This document shows positions 16,898 through 24,293 of a DNA stretch of 64,000 nt, one piece after another. This DNA comes from Zobellia alginiliquefaciens (GTDB lineage: Bacteria; Bacteroidota; Bacteroidia; Flavobacteriales; Flavobacteriaceae), in the NCBI RefSeq assembly GCF_029323795.1, contig NZ_CP119758.1, positions 4,402,001-4,466,000 of the forward strand, given 5' to 3'. The translations under genes were made by a program, and so were the position numbers. The stretch's first letter is position 1, and each line of letters starts with the position of its first letter. Under the pieces are notes generated by a model. It was not told the DNA's origin. It did not search any database and saw nothing but the letters and a program-made list of their open reading frames with translations.

Positions 16898-17217
16898 TAT
16901 ATAAATTTAAGCCATTTTTGAATCAAGCCTCCAACAAGAGGCACGGATTGTCTTTTTTCTTGTAAAGCGCCAATAAAACCATACCACCAAAGTACAAAAT
17001 AGCAAATGTATAGCCCGTACCAGGCATATTGATTAAACCATTGGCTAAGAAATAAAGCGAAACCTAAGAAGAATAAATGTAACCCAAGAGCTTGACGAAT
17101 ATGAAATCTGGCAAACTCATTTCTAGTTTCGGAGTTCATACTCAGGGCTATAAGCGAGCCTATTAAAGTAAAATAAGCCGTTAAGGCGGCAGTTTTTCCT
17201 TCTTTTACTGTGTTCAT
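16897..17217 (-). CDS. Small membrane protein, DUF4870-like (copy 2)
   Basis: This is a 106-residue protein with about three membrane helices. Its N-terminal half (GKTAALTAYFTLIGSLIALSMN, then N-E-F-A-R-F-H-I-R-Q-A-L) parallels the gene at 17305 (N-E-F-A-T-F-H-I-G-Q-A-L), so the two are tandem paralogues. The F-H-x-x-Q-A-L motif is typical of DUF4870/TIC20-like small membrane proteins. The start is at 17217 because a complete promoter occupies 17223-17254, inside the longer ORF. It is coupled to the downstream esterase. Function unknown. Confidence 0.75.
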   Translation of the reverse strand: MNTVKEGKTAALTAYFTLIGSLIALSMNSETRNEFARFHIRQALGLHLFFLGFALFLSQWFNQYAWYGLYICYFVLWWYGFIGALQEKRQSVPLVGGLIQKWLKFI

Positions 17218-17222
17218 GGAGC

Positions 17223-17254
17223 CAAAGTTAACGTAAGCGATAGTCTTGCACAAA
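17223..17254 (-). promoter_or_regulatory. Promoter, -33 TTTG / N20 / -7 TAACTTTG
   Basis: On the minus strand TTTG at 17254-17251, 20 bp, then TAACTTTG at 17230-17223 is a full match to the Bacteroidota housekeeping promoter. Only 5 nt lie between the -7 element and the ATG, so initiation would fall at or next to the start codon. Confidence 0.75.
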
Positions 17255-17255
17255 A

Positions 17256-17282
17256 AAAAGAGACCTTGTTCCGGTCTCTTTT
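17256..17282 (-). terminator. Rho-independent terminator
   Basis: AAAAGAGACC pairs with GGTCTCTTTT around a 7-nt loop, and the minus-strand side continues into a T run. It ends the transcript of the gene at 17305 directly upstream of the next promoter. Confidence 0.88.
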
Positions 17283-17304
17283 ATCTTATACTTTAAAGAT
17301 TAAT

Positions 17305-17619
17305 TTATCCGATATCACCTACCAAAGGAATCTTTTCCACTTTACCGTTCATGGCGTTTAGAGCGCCTATGATAGCTAGGATCAATCCTACGTATTGCAG
17401 ATAACCCAACAAACCTATACCGGTAAACATAATTAAAAGTTTTGCGATAAAGCCTACCACTATGCCTGTAATCCATGCCCTAAGTGCTTGTCCTATATGA
17501 AAAGTAGCGAATTCATTATTCTTACTTCGGTTCATAAAGTAAGCAGCAAGGGTTCCTAAAAGAGTGATATAGCTAATGATGGCTATCGTTTTTCCATCTT
17601 CAATTGTATTGTGGTTCAT
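17305..17619 (-). CDS. Small membrane protein, DUF4870-like (copy 1)
   Basis: This 104-residue protein has about three membrane helices (near residues 12-30, 45-70 and 75-95) and the N-E-F-A-T-F-H-I-G-Q-A-L motif shared with its paralogue at 16897-17217. It lies 26 bp after the dihydroorotase-like gene on the same strand, so it is probably the last gene of that operon. The C-terminal P-L-V-G-D-I-G resembles the P-L-V-G-G-L-I of the paralogue. The function of the family is not established. Confidence 0.75.
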   Translation of the reverse strand: MNHNTIEDGKTIAIISYITLLGTLAAYFMNRSKNNEFATFHIGQALRAWITGIVVGFIAKLLIMFTGIGLLGYLQYVGLILAIIGALNAMNGKVEKIPLVGDIG

Positions 17620-17645
17620 ACTGGGTTGGTTTAAGGTGTTATTTC

Positions 17646-18905
17646 TTAATCGTTGTTGCTGTACTTTTCGTTATTGATAGTTCCGTATACTTTGCCCTTC
17701 AGTTCAGCACCCAAGAACATGCTGTTTTTTGAAGTGGAGCCGATGTTGTTTTCGTTAAAAATATAGGCTTCTTCGGGATTAAAAAGTGTCAAGCAAGCGG
17801 AATTTCCTTCTTTAAGTTCAGGTGTTTTTAATCCGTAGCGTTCACGCCCTTTCGTTAGAAGGTCTATTGCCGTTTCCGTATCCAAAAGTTGATTAAGGCT
17901 TCCAAAAGCGGATTCCAGCCCTATAGTCCCATAGGAAGCGTTATCAAATTCTACTCGCTTTTCTTCAATGTTCATTGGGGTATGGTCGCTCGTTACAAAA
18001 TCTACGGTTCCGTCTTTTAGCCCTTTTAATAGTGCTTTAGTGTCGGTTTTTGTGCGTAACGGGGGCATTACTTTGTAAGCTGAATCAAATTCCTCTAAAA
18101 CGGAGTCCGTATACATTAAATTGTGGATTGCTACACTGCAGCTCACATTTAGACCTTTCTTCTTGGCCTCTGCTATCAGTTTCACGGATGTTGCCGTTGA
18201 GATAGTGGGTATATGTAACTTTCCTCCTGTATATTCTAGAATAAAAAGGTCTCTGGCAACCTGAAGTTCTTCGGCCAAGGCGGGAATTCCTTTTAACCCT
18301 AATTTAGTGGATATCTCTCCCTCGTTTACAATTCCTTTTCCGGCAATTTTCGTATCCAAGGGAAAAGAGTAAACCAACCCTTCAAAATTCTGGACATATT
18401 GCAATGACACCTTTAATAGATTGGCATTGGTCATGGGTAGCTTGTAGTCATAAAAACCGACAGCTCCAGCATTTTTCATGTCGTATAACTCGGCCAAATC
18501 GTTACCATCCGCTTTCATGGTAAGCGTACCTAGCGGATATAAGTTGGTGAGTTGATCTGTAGCAGCATTTTTAAGGTAAACAATATCTGAACTGCTGTCC
18601 GGGCAAGGATGGGTAGTGGGGTTGAGAACCACATCTGTAAATCCACTGTGTGCAGCTACCTGGAGTCCATTTTCAATAGTTTCACGCTCTTCATACCCGG
18701 GTTCGCCAAAAGAAACACTACTATCAAACCAGCCGATAGATACATGTAGATTCTTTTGTTTTATAACCTGAGTTTTACTTTCAGGTTCTATTTTAGCAGC
18801 AATCTTGACAATAATGCCATTTTTAATGTGAATATCGCGTGTCTTTAAATGAAGCGATTCATTAGTCTTATCAATTATTTTTGCCGATTTTAAAAGAATG
18901 TTCAT
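17646..18905 (-). CDS. Dihydroorotase-like protein, probably non-catalytic
   Basis: This 419-residue protein has the amidohydrolase fold of class I dihydroorotase along its length, including Y-K-V-M-P-P-L-R, S-D-H-T-P-M and Y-G-T-I-G-L-E. The zinc-binding H-x-H of active enzymes is S63-V-S65 here (WFDSSVSFGEPG), with the following R of R-E-P-G changed to G. The usual P-H-H reads A-I-H-N, the H-x-x-H reads H-I-P-T, and D-H-A-P-H reads D-H-T-P-M. With so many metal ligands gone, catalysis is unlikely. Non-catalytic dihydroorotase homologues are known to pair with aspartate transcarbamoylase in some bacteria, so a scaffold role in pyrimidine synthesis is possible. The start overlaps the BatA-type gene by 4 bp. 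Confidence 0.85.
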   Translation of the reverse strand: MNILLKSAKIIDKTNESLHLKTRDIHIKNGIIVKIAAKIEPESKTQVIKQKNLHVSIGWFDSSVSFGEPGYEERETIENGLQVAAHSGFTDVVLNPTTHPCPDSSSDIVYLKNAATDQLTNLYPLGTLTMKADGNDLAELYDMKNAGAVGFYDYKLPMTNANLLKVSLQYVQNFEGLVYSFPLDTKIAGKGIVNEGEISTKLGLKGIPALAEELQVARDLFILEYTGGKLHIPTISTATSVKLIAEAKKKGLNVSCSVAIHNLMYTDSVLEEFDSAYKVMPPLRTKTDTKALLKGLKDGTVDFVTSDHTPMNIEEKRVEFDNASYGTIGLESAFGSLNQLLDTETAIDLLTKGRERYGLKTPELKEGNSACLTLFNPEEAYIFNENNIGSTSKNSMFLGAELKGKVYGTINNEKYSNND

Positions 18906-20824
18906 TTAAGATATTTTTGAATAAGTACTTCAACAAACAGCAATACCAACGCTAAAATAACAAACCATTTCCAAAGCTCCGTAACACTGCTGTCTTTTTC
19001 AATGGATTGGAACAAAGAGGGTATTGAGGTTGATGTAGCCGCTATATTTTGTTCGTTTACGTTTATATAGGAAAGATTGCTTTCGGTTCTACTGTAGTTA
19101 AAACTAATATTTTTCAGGGTTTTACCGCTTTGCAGAACTGCATAACTACCGTTTTCTTGCAGCTCTTGGTTAAAAGAAAGCGATACTTTATTGCTTAGCG
19201 ATTGTTGTTGAGGAATAAACTCATAATCCCCTTTCTTTAACTTTAGAATATCATCCTGAATCAATGAGGTTGGTACATCAATAGATACTGACTCTCCCAA
19301 TACAGAGTACAATGGAGGTAATTTTAAACTACTTGCCGACATATTATAAAAAGTTGGCACCACCAATGGCGAGCTAATGAAATTGGAATTTTCCTGGGAT
19401 AAGGATGCAGTAAATAAAAAGAATGATTTGCTTCCCACCAAAAACGGTTCGTTCCCCTGAAAGCTCAATGCGCTTGGTGCACCTGTACTAATTTGGTAAA
19501 ATTCAGAGGCTTTGGGATACTGAAAGTTCGTTACATTTTTCTCAAACACATTCTGATATAGCGGATGTGAAATAGATATAGTTGTAACCGCACGTTCATC
19601 ACTAACTTTTTGCAAAAGGGTAGTGCCGCTATAATTTGCCGTTAATATGTCATAAGAAGTTAAATCGATATCCGAAGCTGGTATAACCGCTAAATGTCCG
19701 CCCTTGTCCGTGAAGGCTTTTAAGTTAGTTGTTAGAGAAGCGGGAATCTCAGGCAAATTGATCAATACAATGAAGTTTTGCGTCGTCAGGTCACTATAAT
19801 TTAAATTTTTTAAGCTTGTTTCGGTATAAATGAATTCATCCTCGGTGAAGATTTTGCCAAGAAAATCAGTCGGTGTATCATTTACGGCAAGTACTTTTAT
19901 CTTTTCCTTTTCGCCAATAGTAAAATAAAGATGGTTGTCATAGGTAAGGCCTGAATCCGATATTTTAATCTTTCCGTCAAAAGCTGCATTTTTAGGAATT
20001 GAAAAATTTATGGTTGCTTTTTTTGTGTTGCTAAAGGAGGCCGATGTTTTGGCCATTAATTTCTCTCCATTGAACAGCGAAACAGGTGTGTTATCTAGAG
20101 TTCCAGAACCAGAAAGTAGCACCGCTAAATTTAGGTTTTCTGAAGTCTCGGATTCTATATATGCAGAATCAATGGCTACGTTTTTAATTTCGTCAACACG
20201 CAATGCCACCCAATGCGAACTTATACTACTAACGCTATCCATTTGAGGCGCATCCATTAGTGATTGAAAATCAGAAAGAATTATTAAATTTTTCTCTGTG
20301 GAGGGGTCGGCAGAAAATAGGGTATTACCTTTTAAATAAATCTCATTAATCTTTAACTGATGGTTGCTGTGTTGTAACGCAAGAAGTTCATTTTGAATAT
20401 CTTGCATGTTAGAGTTTCTAAATGTTCTTGAATTGGTAAATAGTGAAAACTGCTCATCTGAGGGCACGTTTTTAATCAATTCTTGAACTGCATTTTCTAA
20501 TAGTGATGTACCTTCTTCTTTTAGTTGCATGCTAAAAGAATCATCCAAATAAATAACTGTTTCTTTATGTTTTAAGGCCGACTTTTTTGCGAAAAAAGGT
20601 TGCACGAAAGCGAATATAAATGCTGCTAACAATAGCATTCTGGTGAGGAGCAATAACCACTTTTTTAAGGTATTGCTCTGTCTTGATTCTGAAACTACCT
20701 TCTTTAAAAACTTAACGTTAGTAAATGGTGTTTTCTTAAAACGGCGAAGTTGGAATAAATGAATTAAAATAGGAATCAGGAGAAGAAAAAGGGCCCAAAA
20801 AAGTTCTGGATATTTAAACTGCAT
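18902..20824 (-). CDS. BatA-domain membrane protein
   Basis: The 640-residue product begins M-Q-F-K-Y-P-E-L-F-W-A-L, the BatA N-terminal membrane domain, with two membrane helices (residues ~8-25 and ~52-70). A von Willebrand-like segment opens with V-I-Y-L-D-D-S-F-S-M, a D-x-S-x-S metal-ion site. It ends in a third membrane helix near the C-terminus (W-F-V-I-L-A-L-V-L-L-F-V-E). Most of the chain is therefore periplasmic. I place the start at 20824, ten residues inside the longest ORF, since the -7 element at 20842-20849 lies within the extension and relatives begin with M-Q-F-K. It overlaps the downstream dihydroorotase-like gene by 4 bp. Its role is unclear. Confidence 0.82.
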   Translation of the reverse strand: MQFKYPELFWALFLLLIPILIHLFQLRRFKKTPFTNVKFLKKVVSESRQSNTLKKWLLLLTRMLLLAAFIFAFVQPFFAKKSALKHKETVIYLDDSFSMQLKEEGTSLLENAVQELIKNVPSDEQFSLFTNSRTFRNSNMQDIQNELLALQHSNHQLKINEIYLKGNTLFSADPSTEKNLIILSDFQSLMDAPQMDSVSSISSHWVALRVDEIKNVAIDSAYIESETSENLNLAVLLSGSGTLDNTPVSLFNGEKLMAKTSASFSNTKKATINFSIPKNAAFDGKIKISDSGLTYDNHLYFTIGEKEKIKVLAVNDTPTDFLGKIFTEDEFIYTETSLKNLNYSDLTTQNFIVLINLPEIPASLTTNLKAFTDKGGHLAVIPASDIDLTSYDILTANYSGTTLLQKVSDERAVTTISISHPLYQNVFEKNVTNFQYPKASEFYQISTGAPSALSFQGNEPFLVGSKSFFLFTASLSQENSNFISSPLVVPTFYNMSASSLKLPPLYSVLGESVSIDVPTSLIQDDILKLKKGDYEFIPQQQSLSNKVSLSFNQELQENGSYAVLQSGKTLKNISFNYSRTESNLSYINVNEQNIAATSTSIPSLFQSIEKDSSVTELWKWFVILALVLLFVEVLIQKYLK

Positions 20825-20841
20825 TTCCTGAATTGAGTTTC

Positions 20842-20849
20842 CAAAGATA
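20842..20849 (-). promoter_or_regulatory. Candidate -7 element, BatA/pyrC-like operon
   Basis: On the minus strand this reads TATCTTTG (TAnnTTTG), 17 nt before the ATG at 20824. The nearest TTG is about 24 bp upstream, wider than usual. Confidence 0.5.
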
Positions 20850-20935
20850 GACATTTCGTGCTTTATTGCTACTCAACGTAAAAACTAATTTTAAAGGAGG
20901 TCAAAAAATTTTGGATAATGCTTGACGTTCAGTTT

Positions 20936-21943
20936 TTAACAAAAAAAGAAATAGTCTTCCATGGGTTTCTGATTAAGATTAGAAAAGAACTTTTTAATAT
21001 GCACTTGAGCGTCTGCGTTTGCAACAGTAATAATACTTTGTGCATCCGGCAATGACTTTAGCTTACTAAAATGAAACATTTCTTCACCATAAATATGTTT
21101 TCCTATTTTCTTTGGATTATCACAGACCCAGTAAAAATCAACATTTTGTTCCTGTAGGCTTTTTATGATTTCTTTTCCTTTGGCGCCTGCACCCCAAACG
21201 GCTAAAGGTCGGGTTGGTGTATGGTTTAACTTTAGAAAATATCGTAGTTTAATATCTAGAAAATAGTTTTGGGCATAGTGTTCACTCGTTCTTGAAGTTC
21301 GGGTGTCGTAATCACGCCACATATGCAGGAGTTGGGAACATGGTATGCATTTGAGTCCGTTTTCGTAAAACCGAAATGCAAGGTCATAATCCTCAGGGTA
21401 CAAATTAGGCATAAACGCACCGCACCGGTCTAAATCTTCTCTGTAGACCATCCAGCAAGGGGATGGTATAACACACTCTTTATAAATTTCAGTATAGTTA
21501 TGTCCTGTTTGGGTGAGTTCGTTCAACCATTTTTCATAACGTTCGTAACCATTACTGATTCCGCGATGCGAAAAGTAGCGAACTTGGCCAACTGCTATGT
21601 GACCTTTCCCATGATTTAAAAGCGATTTTACCATGATTTCCAATTTTTCTGGAGTCATAATATCATCGGAATCCATTCGGGTAATCAATTGTCCGTTACT
21701 CTGTTTATATGCTGTTCGTAAGGCTTCAATAATGCCATTTCCTTCATTATCAAACAGCTGTATGCGCGAGTCGTTTTTGGCGAAAGCACGAACTAAATTT
21801 TTACTACCATCTGTACTGCCATCATTTACCGCAAGCACTTGCCAATGTTCGTAGCTCTGCGATACAATAGAGTTAAGGCATTGATTTATAAAGTCTTCAG
21901 TGTCCTTAAAAGGAATAAGTATACTAACAAGGGGATGTTGCAT
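20936..21943 (-). CDS. Family 2 glycosyltransferase fused to a Rossmann-like domain
   Basis: This 335-residue protein has a GT-A glycosyltransferase in residues ~1-220: VSILIPFKDTEDF, A-V-N-D-G-S-T-D-G-S, and R-M-D-S-D-D as the D-x-D metal site. A separate C-terminal segment follows (~240-335) with V-W-G-A-G-A-K-G-K-E-I-I, a glycine-rich dinucleotide-binding loop, then C-D-N-P-K-K-I-G-K. The C-terminal part resembles the Rossmann modules of PglD-like and SAM-dependent sugar proteins. The start at 21943 is preferred over 21973 because the first strand V-S-I-L-I-P begins shortly after it. No neighbouring glycan genes are present. Confidence 0.85.
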   Translation of the reverse strand: MQHPLVSILIPFKDTEDFINQCLNSIVSQSYEHWQVLAVNDGSTDGSKNLVRAFAKNDSRIQLFDNEGNGIIEALRTAYKQSNGQLITRMDSDDIMTPEKLEIMVKSLLNHGKGHIAVGQVRYFSHRGISNGYERYEKWLNELTQTGHNYTEIYKECVIPSPCWMVYREDLDRCGAFMPNLYPEDYDLAFRFYENGLKCIPCSQLLHMWRDYDTRTSRTSEHYAQNYFLDIKLRYFLKLNHTPTRPLAVWGAGAKGKEIIKSLQEQNVDFYWVCDNPKKIGKHIYGEEMFHFSKLKSLPDAQSIITVANADAQVHIKKFFSNLNQKPMEDYFFFC

Positions 21944-22030
21944 AGGCTGCAATTTAGGAAAATAGACATGCAAATTAAGTCACGGGCAATAAAAATTAAA
22001 AAAATATTTTACCAACTAGAAAAAGGTTAC

Positions 22031-22038
22031 TATATTTG
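22031..22038 (+). promoter_or_regulatory. -7 element of tRNA-Ser
   Basis: TATATTTG matches TAnnTTTG exactly and lies 35 bp before the mature tRNA. The expected -33 region has a TTTTACC rather than a clear TTTG. Confidence 0.6.
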
Positions 22039-22073
22039 CACCCGCATTCAGGGAATACCTGATGAGGCACTCA

Positions 22074-22158
22074 GGAGAAATGGCAGAGTGGTCGAATGCG
22101 GCAGTCTTGAAAACTGTTGAGGGTCACACCTCCGGGGGTTCGAATCCCTCTTTCTCCG
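22074..22158 (+). tRNA. tRNA-Ser(UGA)
   Basis: The 85-nt cloverleaf has acceptor stem GGAGAAA paired with TTTCTCC, discriminator G and no encoded CCA. The anticodon arm is GCAGT-CTTGAAA-ACTGT with anticodon TGA at 22108-22110. A class II long variable arm and the TTCGAAT T-loop support serine identity. Confidence 0.97.
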
Positions 22159-22161
22159 CAG

Positions 22162-22200
22162 AAAAACCCCGTAAACTTTTGTTTATGGGGTTTTGTTTTT
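22162..22200 (+). terminator. Rho-independent terminator of tRNA-Ser
   Basis: AAAACCCC and GTAAAC pair with GTTTA and GGGGTTTT around a TTTT loop, followed by a long T run. Confidence 0.9.
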
Positions 22201-22252
22201 TACAGTTCTATTTCTTTTATAAGTGTATATTCTTTTATTAAAATACTTGATA

Positions 22253-22621
22253 ATGCGAAATCTAACTGCCTTTGTCTTTATATGCTTAACTCTAACTTCA
22301 TGCTCGCTTTTTGAAAAAAATGGTATTGAAGTTCAGATTAAGAACGCTACAAAAGAAACTGTTACTCAAGTAGAGTTTTCGACTACAGAAAAACTTGAAT
22401 CAGTTGTTCTGGACAGTATTGGCCCAAATATACAGTACACTGGGTTTCTTCCTATGTCAAAAAATAAAGTAGATGGCAGATATACGCTGAGTTTTATCCG
22501 TTCTAATGGGAAGAAAGAAATTGTGGGAAAGGGCTATTATAGCAATGGAGCAGCTCTCAACAATCGTGTACTAATTGAAGTGAAAAGAGACACTACTGTG
22601 TTTGAATTTGTTACACCATAA
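22253..22621 (+). CDS. Small lipoprotein of unknown function
   Basis: The 122-residue protein has a signal peptide ending in a lipobox, L-T-S-C (Cys20), so it is probably a lipidated envelope protein. The mature part looks like a single beta-sandwich of about 100 residues with regular hydrophobic alternation and no catalytic motif. I start it at 22253; the ORF is open further upstream, but that part reads across the tRNA terminator. It stands alone, between the tRNA and an AraC regulator. Confidence 0.75.
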   Translation: MRNLTAFVFICLTLTSCSLFEKNGIEVQIKNATKETVTQVEFSTTEKLESVVLDSIGPNIQYTGFLPMSKNKVDGRYTLSFIRSNGKKEIVGKGYYSNGAALNNRVLIEVKRDTTVFEFVTP

Positions 22622-22775
22622 TAGTTTTTACCATTTAACAGAAACTAGTATATTTATAGTGCTTGGTAAATCAAAACTACAGTTTTGCTGTATCTGTTTT
22701 TAAGATATACTTCCCCCATTCAATATTTGTTTTTCAGTAGGTTATGATTTATAGCTTTAATTGAGTAATTATATA

Positions 22776-23576
22776 ATGGAAGAAAACACGATACACATAT
22801 CACAAATAGTAGGAGAAACCGTGTCCAGCCATAATGGGCATTATACGGTTTGTTGGATCAAGAATGAAATTGAGTGTCTTGAAATTAATGGGAATGTGTA
22901 TCAAAATATTTCTAACTCCATTATTTTTTTGGATTCAAAGGCATATTGGAAGATTGGAAAAAGCGACAACGGTCACTCATCAGGATATATATTGTACTTG
23001 GCAGAGTCCGTTTTGAGCAATCCGCTGTTAAGCAATTTACACATTAACCAAGTTCGGTTTTTTAGTTCTGATGAAATTCCCTTGTTTAAACTCAGCCCTG
23101 GAATAGAAAAACGGACCCAGGCAATTCTTGAGATGATAGATGAACTTTTGGTTTCTCAACTCAACCACAGAGATGACGCCATACTCTCACTCTTGAACAC
23201 CTTTTTTGTGTATTGCGATGGGCAATGTAACATTCAATCTGTAGCCTCGAGCACCAATTCCAAGACCAATGTGGTATATAAATATAAACAACTAGTAGAT
23301 AAGTATGTTAGTGAGAAACATGATGTTTCCGATTATGCGGAACTGCTGACCATATCTCCAAAATATCTGAATGAATGTGTTAAAGAAGTTCTTTCGGTAA
23401 GCTCCAAAAACATCATAATTGAACAATTGCTTATGAGGTCTCGTCACGCTTTAAAGTTTACGGATAAAACCGTGAAGGAAATCAGCTTTGAACTCGGTTT
23501 TTCCACTCCGGATTATTTCAGTTATTTTTTTAAAACCCATACAGGAATGACGCCTTCCTCCCTAAGAAAAAGTTAG
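22776..23576 (+). CDS. AraC-family transcriptional regulator
   Basis: The 266-residue protein ends in a typical AraC DNA-binding domain (residues ~165-262) with two helix-turn-helix motifs; the second contains V-K-E-I-S-F-E-L-G-F-S-T-P-D-Y-F-S-Y-F-F-K. The N-terminal half resembles a small-molecule-binding cupin domain but is weakly conserved. It would bind DNA upstream of targets in response to a ligand. Nearest candidates for control are the cupin and sulfatase genes that follow; no operator was identified. The ATG at 22776 is preferred over the TTG at 22761. Confidence 0.9.
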   Translation: MEENTIHISQIVGETVSSHNGHYTVCWIKNEIECLEINGNVYQNISNSIIFLDSKAYWKIGKSDNGHSSGYILYLAESVLSNPLLSNLHINQVRFFSSDEIPLFKLSPGIEKRTQAILEMIDELLVSQLNHRDDAILSLLNTFFVYCDGQCNIQSVASSTNSKTNVVYKYKQLVDKYVSEKHDVSDYAELLTISPKYLNECVKEVLSVSSKNIIIEQLLMRSRHALKFTDKTVKEISFELGFSTPDYFSYFFKTHTGMTPSSLRKS

Positions 23577-23660
23577 TTCTTCTCAAATTCAATGGTTTTA
23601 CCGTGGTTTTCACATTTACATGTGCCTATTAAAGTTCGAAATTGCAGAAAAACTACAGTA

Positions 23661-24206
23661 ATGAACAGAAAGCACTTTATAAAATCAACAGGATTAGGGT
23701 TAGGATTAACCTTGATGCCAACTTTGGTAAAATGTCAAAACAATTCCGATAGTTCTGGGCTTTCCGGCGCTAGCCAACCTACGATTGTCAAAAATAGCGA
23801 AGGCGATATCTTAAATGTTTTAGGTGATATACAAACACATAAACTGGCAGGAGAAGGTACGGGAAATCAAATAACGGAATGGGTAAGCAATGTTGACCCT
23901 GGTGTGGGCATACCACCGCATATCCACACAAAAGAAGATGAAATTTTTAGGGTAATAAAGGGGCAAGTAGAAATCATGGTAGACGGTGAAACTACTGTTT
24001 TAGAGGAAGGAGACGTTGCTTATGCTCCAAAAAACATTCCTCATGCTTGGACGGTTGTAGGCACGGAAAAGGCAGAAATGATAACATCGGCTTTTCCGGC
24101 AGGTATAGAGATAATGTTTGGAGAATTGGCAGAACTGCCCGAAGGACCACCGGACTTTGACAAAGTAGCTGCCATTTGCGCCAACCATGGAATTAATTTT
24201 ATTTAA
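23661..24206 (+). CDS. Exported cupin-domain protein
   Basis: This 181-residue protein has an N-terminal signal-like segment with a basic start and glycine-leucine core (M-N-R-K-H-F-I-K-S-T-G-L-G-L-G-L-T-L). A cysteine at residue 25 is reminiscent of a lipobox, but the preceding lysine makes that doubtful. The rest is one cupin: P-P-H-I-H-T-K-E-D-E is motif 1 with metal ligands H, H and E, and P-x-x-x-P-H-A-W is motif 2. It could bind a metal and act as an isomerase or sugar-binding protein. It follows the AraC gene by 84 bp and converges on the sulfatase. Confidence 0.8.
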   Translation: MNRKHFIKSTGLGLGLTLMPTLVKCQNNSDSSGLSGASQPTIVKNSEGDILNVLGDIQTHKLAGEGTGNQITEWVSNVDPGVGIPPHIHTKEDEIFRVIKGQVEIMVDGETTVLEEGDVAYAPKNIPHAWTVVGTEKAEMITSAFPAGIEIMFGELAELPEGPPDFDKVAAICANHGINFI

Positions 24207-24293
24207 ATAACATGGTCATTTATTTCAGGGGAGTTTTCAACAGCCGCATGTTAACATACGGTTAATGCCATAAAATTTCTTAACAAAAATCAA

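Noticed and set aside
22223-22252. Upstream extension of the small lipoprotein
   Set aside because: The added residues precede a complete lipoprotein signal peptide.
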